Origin: Acetatifactor sp. | GTDB taxonomy: Bacteria > Bacillota > Clostridia > Lachnospirales > Lachnospiraceae | Direction of reading: 5' to 3' | DNA length: 6,475 nt | NCBI GenBank assembly: GCA_016293615.1 | Contig: JAEDDX010000096.1 | Location: 1-6,475 of the forward strand | Shown: in pieces, positions 1-6,059 of the stretch | Layout: each line of letters opens with the position of its first letter | Numbering within the stretch: position 1 is the first letter of the stretch | Made by a program: the position numbers and the translations under genes | Notes under the pieces: model-generated | The model's database searches: none | Told to the model about the DNA's origin: nothing | What the model saw: the letters and a program-made list of their open reading frames with translations, nothing else

Positions 1-20
1 ATAAAATATTACATTAGAAT

Positions 21-36
21 TCAAATTGCAATTTGA
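21..36. repeat. Perfect 16-bp palindrome upstream of the HTH-dehydrogenase gene
   Basis: TCAAATTG followed directly by CAATTTGA forms a perfect two-fold symmetric 16-mer, 57 bp before the ATG of the HTH fusion gene. Xre/Cro-type HTH proteins commonly bind such symmetric sites as dimers, often at their own promoter, so it is a candidate autoregulatory operator (inference). A run of six T follows at 43-48. The palindrome could instead be part of a weak terminator for an upstream gene, but its AT-rich stem and the 6-nt gap before the T-run make a poor terminator. Confidence 0.5.
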
Positions 37-62
37 GGTTGCTTTTTTCGAGAAGTTGATTG

Positions 63-71
63 TGATATATT
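63..71 (+). promoter_or_regulatory. Possible extended -10 promoter element for the HTH fusion gene
   Basis: TGATATATT reads as an extended -10: TG, one base, then TATATT, which matches TATAAT at five of six positions. No good -35 lies at 17 nt; that position is a T-run. Initiation here would give a leader of only about 15 nt that still contains the ribosome site. This is tentative, and the gene may instead be read from a promoter left of the window. Confidence 0.3.
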
Positions 72-81
72 TTGGAGGAAA

Positions 82-89
82 GAGGTGAT
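82..89 (+). promoter_or_regulatory. Ribosome binding site that fixes the start of the HTH fusion gene
   Basis: GAGGTGAT is an eight-base match to the anti-Shine-Dalgarno complement, three nt before the ATG at 93. It sets the start at 93 and not at the in-frame TTG at 72, which would place the ribosome site inside the coding region. A second GGAGGA lies at 74-79. Confidence 0.75.
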
Positions 90-92
90 TGT

Positions 93-1313
93 ATGAACAA
101 TGTAAAGGTAGGAGAATACTTAGCTGCACTCCGAAAATATTATAAAATTACACAAGATGAATTGGCAGAGCGATTAAGTGTAACTAGGCAGGCAATTTCG
201 AAATGGGAAAATGGTGCCACAATACCGGACATTGAATTGTTAATGAAATTATCAGAATTATATGGAGTGTCAATTAATGATATTTTAAATGCAGATACAG
301 CAAGTATTAAATATCAAAAAGAGATTGTTTTTCCAGATAAGAGTAAAACTCCTAAGAAAGTAACTGTAATCGGTTGTGGGCGTTGGGGAACATTTATCGC
401 ATGGTACTTGAACAAAATCGGTCATAAAGTATCTTTGTATGGACGAGAAACATCTGCAAAAATGCAAAGGCTATTGGAAACAAGAGCGAATGAATATCTG
501 CGGTTGAATGATAGTATTGAACTGATTACAACTTTGCAAGGACTGGATGCAACGGAATATATTATTATTTCAATTCCGTCACAGCAACTACAGGAGATTG
601 TGAATGAACTGAATGCATGTAAAATAGAAAACAAGACGATAGTTCTTTGTATGAAGGGAATAGAAATATCCACGGGACGACGTTTGTCTCAGATTGTATC
701 AGATGGATTAGACAATAATAACAGTGTGGCAGTGTGGCTTGGACCGGGGCATGTGGAAGAATTCTACAGAGGGGTGCCGAACTGTATGGTAATTGATAGT
801 ACAAAAGAAATTGTAAAAGATATGCTCATACGCGATTTCTCCAGTGATTTGATTAGATTTTATTATGGAACGGATTTAATTGGCAATGAAATTGGTGCAG
901 CTGCTAAAAATGTAATTGGAATAGCTGCTGGTATGTTGGAAGGATTAGATTTGTCTTCACTAAAAGGTGCATTGATGTCACGTGGTACGAGCGAAATTGC
1001 AAAACTGATTGTTGCAATGGGAGGCAAGGCGAGTACGGTGTATGGCTTATGCCATTTAGGAGATTATGAGGCGACATTGTTCTCAGAACACAGTCATAAT
1101 TTATCATATGGAAAAGCAATTGCACTACAAAGCAAGTATTATGAATTAGCGGAGGGTTACTATACGGTGAAGGCATTGCATAATTTGAGTAAAGCATACG
1201 GTGTGGAGATGCCAATATGTGAAGTTGTATATCGAATTTTATATGAGAATGCTAATCCAACAGAAATGTTACAGAAACTCTTTTCCAGAAGTTTGAGAAA
1301 TGAGTTTATATAA
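93..1313 (+). CDS. Xre-family HTH domain fused to a GpsA-like NAD-dependent glycerol-3-phosphate dehydrogenase
   Basis: This 406-residue protein has two parts. Residues about 8-65 are a Cro/C1-type HTH, with a recognition helix around TRQAISKWENG (31-41). After a linker of about 20 residues, residues 88-400 resemble GpsA, which interconverts dihydroxyacetone phosphate and glycerol-3-phosphate for lipid and polymer synthesis. Visible motifs are the Rossmann GCGRWG (94-99), the MKG lysine (K188), a GPGH segment (217-220), the catalytic KN pair (K272, N273), the GLCHLGD segment with D324, and N336. The Arg that normally precedes that Asn and contacts the substrate phosphate is replaced by His (H335), so activity or substrate may differ. 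GpsA proteins are usually about 330-340 residues with no HTH, so the extra N-terminus is a real fusion and not a misread start. It may be a metabolite-responsive regulator or an enzyme tethered to DNA (inference). Base composition is far more AT-rich than the genes downstream, which suggests separate ancestry. The fold is well supported; the function of the fusion is not. Confidence 0.88.
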   Translation: MNNVKVGEYLAALRKYYKITQDELAERLSVTRQAISKWENGATIPDIELLMKLSELYGVSINDILNADTASIKYQKEIVFPDKSKTPKKVTVIGCGRWGTFIAWYLNKIGHKVSLYGRETSAKMQRLLETRANEYLRLNDSIELITTLQGLDATEYIIISIPSQQLQEIVNELNACKIENKTIVLCMKGIEISTGRRLSQIVSDGLDNNNSVAVWLGPGHVEEFYRGVPNCMVIDSTKEIVKDMLIRDFSSDLIRFYYGTDLIGNEIGAAAKNVIGIAAGMLEGLDLSSLKGALMSRGTSEIAKLIVAMGGKASTVYGLCHLGDYEATLFSEHSHNLSYGKAIALQSKYYELAEGYYTVKALHNLSKAYGVEMPICEVVYRILYENANPTEMLQKLFSRSLRNEFI

Positions 1314-1459
1314 TTTTTGTCCCTATCTTGACAGAATGGGAGGGACAGGTATTCGGAATCGGCTGCAAAATATTTACCATCGCCGGACCGGTCATCCTCT
1401 ACGGTATCCTCACAAGCTGGGTACTCGGGCTGATTGTCTGGATCGGCACATTTTTTTAG
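1304..1459 (+). pseudogene. C-terminal remnant of an unidentified membrane protein
   Basis: This frame is open from just after a TGA at 1301-1303 to a TAG at 1457-1459. From about 1328 it encodes some 43 residues beginning LTEWEGQVFGIG and containing two hydrophobic stretches (around IFTIAGPVILYGIL and WVLGLIVWIGTFF). This looks like the last transmembrane part of a larger protein. There is no ribosome site before the TTG at 1328 and no ATG in frame, and the first codons overlap the end of the HTH fusion gene. Its GC content matches the downstream operon and not the upstream gene. The simplest reading is a gene cut off when the AT-rich segment joined here. A small intact membrane peptide is the less likely alternative. 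The parent family was not recognised. Confidence 0.5.
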
Positions 1460-1477
1460 AAATCGGGCGTTTTGGTG

Positions 1478-1506
1478 TTGACATGCCAGGACGCCTGTGT
1501 TAATGT
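1478..1506 (+). promoter_or_regulatory. Promoter of the GntR/ABC operon
   Basis: A perfect -35 TTGACA (1478-1483) is followed, after a 17-nt spacer, by TAATGT (1501-1506). That -10 is weak, with three of six matches, but it is preceded by TG at 1498-1499 in the extended -10 position. Transcription would start near 1513, inside the left arm of the operator at 1510-1534, which is ideal for repression. It is the only good promoter seen before the four-gene operon. Confidence 0.6.
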
Positions 1507-1509
1507 ATG

Positions 1510-1534
1510 AGTGTATTAAGAAACATAATACACC
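1510..1534. promoter_or_regulatory. YtrA-type operator (inverted repeat) for the GntR repressor
   Basis: GTGTATTA (1511-1518) and TAATACAC (1526-1533) are perfect 8-bp inverted arms separated by 7 nt. In the form described for the Bacillus subtilis YtrA operator (AGTGTA, 13 bp, TACACT), this site reads AGTGTA, 13 bp, TACACC, with one mismatch in twelve. It sits at the predicted transcription start, directly before a YtrA-like gene, so autorepression is strongly suggested. A further TACACT half-site lies at 1547-1552. Confidence 0.72.
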
Positions 1535-1580
1535 TATCACAAGTTATACACTGTAGTATTTGAGAAGGGAGAGATTCTCT

Positions 1581-1952
1581 ATGATCGTACTGGATTACAG
1601 AGATAAGAGACCAATATACGAGCAGGTCGTGGAGAAACTGGAACGGCTGATCGTGGGAGGCGCCTTGGAGCCTGACTCCAGGATGCCGAGTGTGCGGAGC
1701 CTTGCCATGGATCTTTCGGTCAATCCCAATACCATCCAGCGGGCGTATACGCAGCTGGAGCAGGATGGCTATCTCTATACTGTTTCCGGAAGGGGCAACT
1801 TCGTGGCGCCGGAGAGTGAGTGGCGCGAGGGCAAGAAGTGCAAGATGCTGGAGGAATGGACCCTGCTGACCGAGAAGGCAAGGGAAGCCGGCCTGACACT
1901 GGCACAGCTGCAGGAAACCCTGATGCAGGTATTCGGAAAGGAGCAGGCATGA
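1581..1952 (+). CDS. GntR-family transcriptional repressor, YtrA subfamily
   Basis: This 123-residue DNA-binding protein has a winged helix (about residues 10-76) with the typical GntR features: RPIYEQ near the start, the PSVRSLA turn (36-42), the NPNTIQRAY recognition helix (48-56) and the LEQDGYLYTVSGRGNFV wing (59-75). Only about 45 residues follow. That is too short for a FadR- or UTRA-type ligand domain and typical of the YtrA class, whose short helical tail serves for dimerisation. The ATG at 1581 is chosen because AGGGAG lies nine nt upstream; the in-frame TTG at 1560 has no such site. It is the first gene of the operon, and its stop overlaps the ABC gene's start by four nt, which indicates coupled translation. 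It probably represses its own promoter through the inverted repeat at 1510-1534. The inducing signal cannot be seen; relatives respond to cell-wall-active peptides and antibiotics. Confidence 0.92.
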   Translation: MIVLDYRDKRPIYEQVVEKLERLIVGGALEPDSRMPSVRSLAMDLSVNPNTIQRAYTQLEQDGYLYTVSGRGNFVAPESEWREGKKCKMLEEWTLLTEKAREAGLTLAQLQETLMQVFGKEQA

Positions 1953-2851
1953 TTGAAGTAAAAAATATCAGCAAAAGCTTTGAGGACATCAAGGCGATTG
2001 ACAATATTACGGCGCACATCGAAGAAGGCCATGTGTTTGGTCTCATCGGTACGAACGGCGCCGGCAAGTCCACTTTTATGAGAATGCTGACCGGCGTGCT
2101 GAAGCCGGACGCGGGAGAGATTCTGATCGACGGGGAACCGGTGTTTGACAATCCGGCCTCCAAGGGGAAGATGTTCTACATCTCCGACAACCAGTTCTTT
2201 TTCTCCAGCGGGACGCCCAAGGACATGATCAAACTCTATAAAACATATTATCCGGGCTTCGATGAGGAGAAGTGCAGGGATCTGCTCAAACGCTTTGACC
2301 TGAACATAGACCGCAAGGTCAATACCTTCTCCAAGGGTATGAAAAAGCAGCTCTCCGTCATCTGCGGCATCTGCGCGGGCACGAAGTATCTGCTCTGCGA
2401 TGAGACCTTCGACGGACTCGACCCGGTGATGCGGCAGGCGGTCAAGGCACTGTTTGTCAAGGAGATCGACGAGCGCGGGCTGACGCCGATCATCGCATCC
2501 CACAATCTGAGGGAGCTCGAAGACATCTGCGAGTATGTCGGACTGCTCCACAAGGGAGGCATCCTTCTGGAGAAGGACATTGACCAGATGAAACTCAGCA
2601 TTCACAAGCTGCAGGTGGTTGTGAAGGAAGAGGAGATGCTCTTAAAGCTTAAGACCGGTCTGGAGGTCGTCACCTGCGACAACAGAGGTTCCCTGTATAC
2701 CATCACGGTCAGGGGGACCCGCGAACAGGTCACATCATTTATGGAAGCATTGGATCCTGTCTTTTATGAGCTGCTTCCTTTGTCCTTAGAAGAGATCTTT
2801 ATCAGTGAAACGGAGGTGAAGGGATATGACATCAAGTCGCTGCTTGATTAA
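1949..2851 (+). CDS. ABC transporter ATP-binding protein
   Basis: This 300-residue cytoplasmic ATPase is the motor of the exporter formed with the next gene. The ABC motifs occur in order: Walker A GTNGAGKST (34-42), Q-loop Gln 82 in ISDNQFF, a variant signature FSKGMKKQ (127-134) in place of LSGGQ, Walker B KYLLCDE with catalytic Glu 152, D-loop GLDP (156-159) and switch His 185. The SKGM signature is common in ATPases that pair with ABC-2-type permeases. Residues about 215-300 form a C-terminal extension of the kind seen in YtrB/BcrA-like drug and peptide transporters. The ATG at 1949 overlaps the repressor stop and has AAGGAG five nt upstream. Its 3' end overlaps the permease gene by 26 nt, so expression of the two is tightly coupled. 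The transported substrate cannot be read from sequence. Confidence 0.95.
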   Translation: MIEVKNISKSFEDIKAIDNITAHIEEGHVFGLIGTNGAGKSTFMRMLTGVLKPDAGEILIDGEPVFDNPASKGKMFYISDNQFFFSSGTPKDMIKLYKTYYPGFDEEKCRDLLKRFDLNIDRKVNTFSKGMKKQLSVICGICAGTKYLLCDETFDGLDPVMRQAVKALFVKEIDERGLTPIIASHNLRELEDICEYVGLLHKGGILLEKDIDQMKLSIHKLQVVVKEEEMLLKLKTGLEVVTCDNRGSLYTITVRGTREQVTSFMEALDPVFYELLPLSLEEIFISETEVKGYDIKSLLD

Positions 2852-5168
2852 ATATTGTCGGGAAGATATGCGGCACAAGGTCTGGATGCTCGTTCTGTCC
2901 GTTCTGGGCAATGTGCTGGCAATGCCCGTTGCTTATCTGCTGTATCTGGGACAGAGAGGCTACGGAGCGGAGAACGCCCATGTGATCGCAAACTATGCAA
3001 ATCGTGTTTCCGAGTTTATCCGGACCGGCTTTCTGGTATGTGCCGGCGTCGTTGCGGGGGCCGGTGTGCTGATCGTTGCAATCGGAGGCTTTCACTATGT
3101 CTTTCATAAAAACATGGTGGACACCTATGAAAGCCTTCCCATCAGGAAGCGGTCCCGCTTTCTGATCTCCTGGCTCAACGGTTTTCTGATCTGGTTTGTA
3201 CCGTTTGTGATCAGCTGGCTGGCGATGGTGGTCCTTGGCTGTGCAAAGTATGCGGGCCTTAAGAAGGAGTATCTGCATCTGATCGTCGGCAGGAAGGTCA
3301 CAGATACAGTCATATGGCTGACGCCGAGCGAGATGTTTTTGAAAAGCCTGCAGTCGGCAGCAGTGCTGCTTGTCTGTTTCCTGGTGCTCTACCACCTGCT
3401 GATCTTAGCGATCTCCCTCGCGGGAAATGTGCTCAATGCCATCATTGTCTGCGGTGTCATCGGCGCCGGCGCCGTCGCAGTGTACGGACTGGGACTGCTG
3501 TTTTGTTCGATGTATTTCTTAACCTGGATCAACACCTGTTTGGATCAGTTTAAGATGGTATGCTATGCATCGCCTTTTGCGTCCGTGCTCCAGCTGTTTT
3601 ATCAATATTCAAAATATCTGGATCATCCGGCGAGTGGGAGCTACCCGGGCGTGCTGATCGGGAATCTGATACTGGCAGTCGTACTGTTTGCCGCAGCCTT
3701 TGCCGCCTTCTTAAAAAGGCCCTCTGAGCTTGCGGGACAGGGAATCCGCAACCGTGCAGTCTGCTTTATCACGCAGACCGTTGTGACCGTCTGTACGGTC
3801 TTTGCAGGCTGGGCACTGCTTTATGCGGTCTGCCTGGAGATGTCCAACACCGGCAGAAATGTAGCTGTGATCTGGGCCGTCTTCGGCGGCGTGCTGGGCG
3901 GCGTATTTCTCTTTGGCGTAATGGATATTCTCTTCCGCATGGATTTCAAGTCTTTCTTCCTGCACAAAAAGAGAATGGCGGCAACCGTTTTGTTGAGCCT
4001 TCTGGGCTGTCTTTGCTTCGCCTTCGATTTCTTCGGATATGATACCTACCTTCCGAAAGAAAACCGTGTCGCCGAAATCGCGATAATTGCATCGGACTAT
4101 ACGAATTATTCCTATGTTTCGGATTCCGTGACATCGGAAAATCATCCGCTGCAGAACATGCACATCACGGATGTGCAGAAAGCGAATGCGTTCCTGAAGA
4201 AGGCTGTCGAATCCACTGACCTGAGCAGGGATTGTATCGGAGAGTCGGTTTATGCCAAAGTCGTTCTGACAAACGGCAGAACCTATTATCGCAGATACTG
4301 GATACCTGAAACGGAGGAACTGCTCGCTCTGACAAGTCTTCCCGAATATATTGAGGCGGCATATATGTTCGGCGATGAGACGGGTTGCTACAGCCGGGTT
4401 GAATTTGAAAGATTACACTACGGCGAGACGACAACTGATGCAAACCGCATACGGATACTCTGCGAAGCCTATAATGAGGATGTACGGCAGACCGGTATCG
4501 GGCGCATGCAGACCGGAAGAGTGTGGTGCCGCATCAATCTGAATGATTATCAGAAATGGGAGAGTTCCAGGATGATCTATGTCACCGAGAACATGCCCTG
4601 CACCATCCGGGCGCTGCAGGAGATCGGGTATGCTTCTGCGGTTGAGCCCATCGCCCCGCAGTCTGTTGCCAGGATCGATCTCTCTCTGGAGGACTGGGTA
4701 GAATTTGAGTACGCCGATGAAGAATACGGCGTGTTGTATGAAGCGGCCGAGTATGAGTACAAGTACGACACTAAGAGTACTGATCCGGATATGGCTTATC
4801 CGATCAGTGCAAAGTTCCGGTTTGACATAGAAGGAAGCGACTTTTTAAGGAACTATTCCGCCGAGCAGATGCTTGCGGATTACCTGGCGGGCAAGATGCC
4901 CTACCGCATTGTTATGAGCACGCAGGAAAATTCTGTGGAAGCACTGTACGGAATCACACTGGAGGTCACCGACAGCGCTGCCGTTTCCGAGCTTCTGAAT
5001 GTGATTTCTTATGCGAATGACTGGAGAAATTCACAAGATACCCGGTATTTGAGAATCACGGAAACAAACGGAGAAACTTACACCGCCTACATTGAGGCGG
5101 ATAAACTTCCGGAGATCTATCTGACCGGATTTATGATTGCCGTGCGGGAAGGCAGTATGTTGAAATAG
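2826..5168 (+). CDS. ABC transporter permease with a large extracytoplasmic C-terminal domain
   Basis: This is a 780-residue membrane protein. About nine hydrophobic segments can be picked out near residues 19-42, 68-93, 112-139, 176-199, 203-234, 274-296, 311-336, 346-370 and 384-404. Positive charges at the N-terminus, in 94-111, 297-310 and 371-383 fit an inside N-terminus, and an odd segment count then puts the C-terminus outside. The YESLPIRKRS motif (101-110) after the second segment is typical of YtrC/ABC-2-like permeases. Residues about 405-780 are hydrophilic and rich in acidic and Tyr residues, with no further membrane segment. They resemble the domain catalogued as DUF6449 in clostridial permeases, but that match is from memory and unverified. 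A strong GGAGGTGA (2812-2819), six nt upstream, fixes the start. With the ATPase it should form an exporter or a sensor-exporter. The external domain may bind an envelope-active compound or cell-wall intermediate (inference). Confidence 0.85.
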   Translation: MTSSRCLIKYCREDMRHKVWMLVLSVLGNVLAMPVAYLLYLGQRGYGAENAHVIANYANRVSEFIRTGFLVCAGVVAGAGVLIVAIGGFHYVFHKNMVDTYESLPIRKRSRFLISWLNGFLIWFVPFVISWLAMVVLGCAKYAGLKKEYLHLIVGRKVTDTVIWLTPSEMFLKSLQSAAVLLVCFLVLYHLLILAISLAGNVLNAIIVCGVIGAGAVAVYGLGLLFCSMYFLTWINTCLDQFKMVCYASPFASVLQLFYQYSKYLDHPASGSYPGVLIGNLILAVVLFAAAFAAFLKRPSELAGQGIRNRAVCFITQTVVTVCTVFAGWALLYAVCLEMSNTGRNVAVIWAVFGGVLGGVFLFGVMDILFRMDFKSFFLHKKRMAATVLLSLLGCLCFAFDFFGYDTYLPKENRVAEIAIIASDYTNYSYVSDSVTSENHPLQNMHITDVQKANAFLKKAVESTDLSRDCIGESVYAKVVLTNGRTYYRRYWIPETEELLALTSLPEYIEAAYMFGDETGCYSRVEFERLHYGETTTDANRIRILCEAYNEDVRQTGIGRMQTGRVWCRINLNDYQKWESSRMIYVTENMPCTIRALQEIGYASAVEPIAPQSVARIDLSLEDWVEFEYADEEYGVLYEAAEYEYKYDTKSTDPDMAYPISAKFRFDIEGSDFLRNYSAEQMLADYLAGKMPYRIVMSTQENSVEALYGITLEVTDSAAVSELLNVISYANDWRNSQDTRYLRITETNGETYTAYIEADKLPEIYLTGFMIAVREGSMLK

Positions 5169-5182
5169 GGAAAGAAGGGAAA

Positions 5183-5887
5183 ATGTTGAATACGACAGAG
5201 GGAAAGATTTTTATTTATGGCGCGGAAGGAGCGTCGGTCATTCTGGAATGTATGCTCACAGGATGCGGCTACAGCATTGTCAGGCTCGACGACAGAGCTG
5301 CACTGCTTGCAGGCTTTGCCGCCGAGGACAGTGCGCTTCTTCTGTACGATTTTAATACGAAGGGCGGCAATGAGACGGACAGTCTGGCCTTCCTTGCCAC
5401 ACTTCGCAAGAGCAGCAACAAGCCGATCATTGCCATCGTGGATCGGGACAAGGAAATGCTCCGTATCCTGGCGCTGAACGGCGGAGCGGACGATGTCATG
5501 GATACGGACTGCTCCGGAATGGAAGGGCTTGCCAGAATTCAGGCGCAGATCCGCTGCTATCGCAGAATTGCTGCCCTGAAGAATGCAGACACCAAGATTC
5601 GTGTGGATGATCTGGAGATCGATGACACTTCGAAGCTTGTCACCGTCGGCGGCAAACAGGTGGAACTGACGCCTACCGAGTACAAGATCCTGCATCTTCT
5701 GGCGGAGTGTCCCGGCAGGGTCCTGTCCAACAGGCAGATCTACGAGAGCATCTGGAAGACAGTGCCTCTCGGCGCAGACAACACCATTGCCGTGCATGTC
5801 CGTCATATCCGGGAGAAGATCGAAGAGAATCCACAGGAGCCCAGATATCTGCAGGTCGTCTGGGGCCAGGGATATAAAGTTGGCTGA
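5183..5887 (+). CDS. OmpR/PhoB-family response regulator with an atypical receiver
   Basis: This is a 234-residue two-domain regulator. Residues 8-125 have a receiver fold. Asp 56 (LLLYDFN) sits at the phospho-acceptor position and GGADD (100-104) is conserved. However, the acidic pair after strand 1 is Gly 13/Ala 14, the Thr/Ser position is Val 86, and the essential Lys position is Thr 108. Residues about 139-234 are a complete winged helix with ELTPTEYKIL, GRVLSNRQIYESIW, the NTIAVHVRHIREKI recognition helix and a VVWGQGYKVG end, closest in style to clostridial VanR-like regulators. The gene lies 14 nt after the permease stop with GAAGGG upstream of its ATG, so it belongs to the operon. No histidine kinase is adjacent. 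It probably acts without normal phosphorylation, or as a regulator controlled by protein contact or ligand (inference). Targets are unknown; its own operon or envelope-stress genes are candidates. Confidence 0.9.
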   Translation: MLNTTEGKIFIYGAEGASVILECMLTGCGYSIVRLDDRAALLAGFAAEDSALLLYDFNTKGGNETDSLAFLATLRKSSNKPIIAIVDRDKEMLRILALNGGADDVMDTDCSGMEGLARIQAQIRCYRRIAALKNADTKIRVDDLEIDDTSKLVTVGGKQVELTPTEYKILHLLAECPGRVLSNRQIYESIWKTVPLGADNTIAVHVRHIREKIEENPQEPRYLQVVWGQGYKVG

Positions 5888-5893
5888 GTGAAC

Positions 5894-5919
5894 CCGGCGG
5901 CCAGCCGTTTTGGCGCCGG
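5894..5919 (+). other. Imperfect hairpin just after the operon's last stop
   Basis: CCGGC (5894-5898) pairs with GCCGG (5915-5919), and GCCA (5900-5903) with TGGC (5911-5914). One G is bulged and the loop has seven nt. No T-run follows, so this is not a terminator by itself. It could protect the 3' end of the transcript or assist the terminator 35 nt downstream. Confidence 0.45.
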
Positions 5920-5953
5920 TGTGATACAAAAGGGAAAATAGAGGATGCGTGAA

Positions 5954-5997
5954 CAGGCGGGAGCTTTCATTCGATGAGGGCTCCCGCCTGAAGTTTT
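5954..5997 (+). terminator. Intrinsic terminator of the GntR/ABC/regulator operon
   Basis: CAGGCGGGAGC (5954-5964) and GCTCCCGCCTG (5980-5990) are perfect 11-bp arms. In RNA the stem continues through two U-G pairs and TCAT/ATGA to a three-base TCG loop, giving about 17 pairs. A TTTT run follows at 5994-5997 after AAG. The U-tract is short but the stem is strong. It separates the operon from the PAS gene. Confidence 0.8.
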
Positions 5998-5999
5998 GG

Positions 6000-6028
6000 T
6001 TGCTGTACGCCGGTTTTACGGGTATAAT
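6000..6028 (+). promoter_or_regulatory. Promoter of the PAS-domain gene
   Basis: A perfect -10 TATAAT (6023-6028) lies 17 nt after TTGCTG (6000-6005), which matches the -35 consensus only in its first three bases. Transcription would start near 6035, leaving a leader of about 25 nt. The site begins directly after the terminator, so the PAS gene is its own transcription unit. Confidence 0.65.
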
Positions 6029-6059
6029 AGGAGAACAACAGGGAAAGAGGAAGAAAAGT

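Noticed and set aside
1487..1497. CAGG-ACG-CCTG small inverted repeat between the -35 and -10 of the GntR promoter
   Set aside because: The four-base arms are too short to claim as an operator. The 8-bp repeat at 1511-1533 is a much better candidate.
1300..1503. 67-codon + strand reading frame starting inside the end of the HTH fusion gene
   Set aside because: It has no ribosome site and a low-complexity, Arg/His-rich product unlike a folded protein. The alternative frame over the same DNA encodes a convincing membrane segment.
1524..1529. CATAAT as an alternative -10 for the GntR operon
   Set aside because: No acceptable -35 lies at the right distance, since TTGACA is 40 nt away. The bases are explained as the right arm of the operator.
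1560..1580. Upstream TTG start for the GntR gene adding seven residues
   Set aside because: It has no ribosome site before it, and the AGGGAG that would serve the gene lies inside the extension, well placed for the ATG at 1581.
1775..2605. Long minus-strand open frame opposite the GntR and ABC genes
   Set aside because: It is antisense to a gene with every ABC motif, its product has no recognisable motif, and GC-rich coding DNA commonly leaves the opposite strand open.
3462..3473. GGCGCCGGCGCC palindrome inside the permease gene
   Set aside because: It simply encodes Gly-Ala-Gly-Ala in a membrane segment using GC-rich codons.
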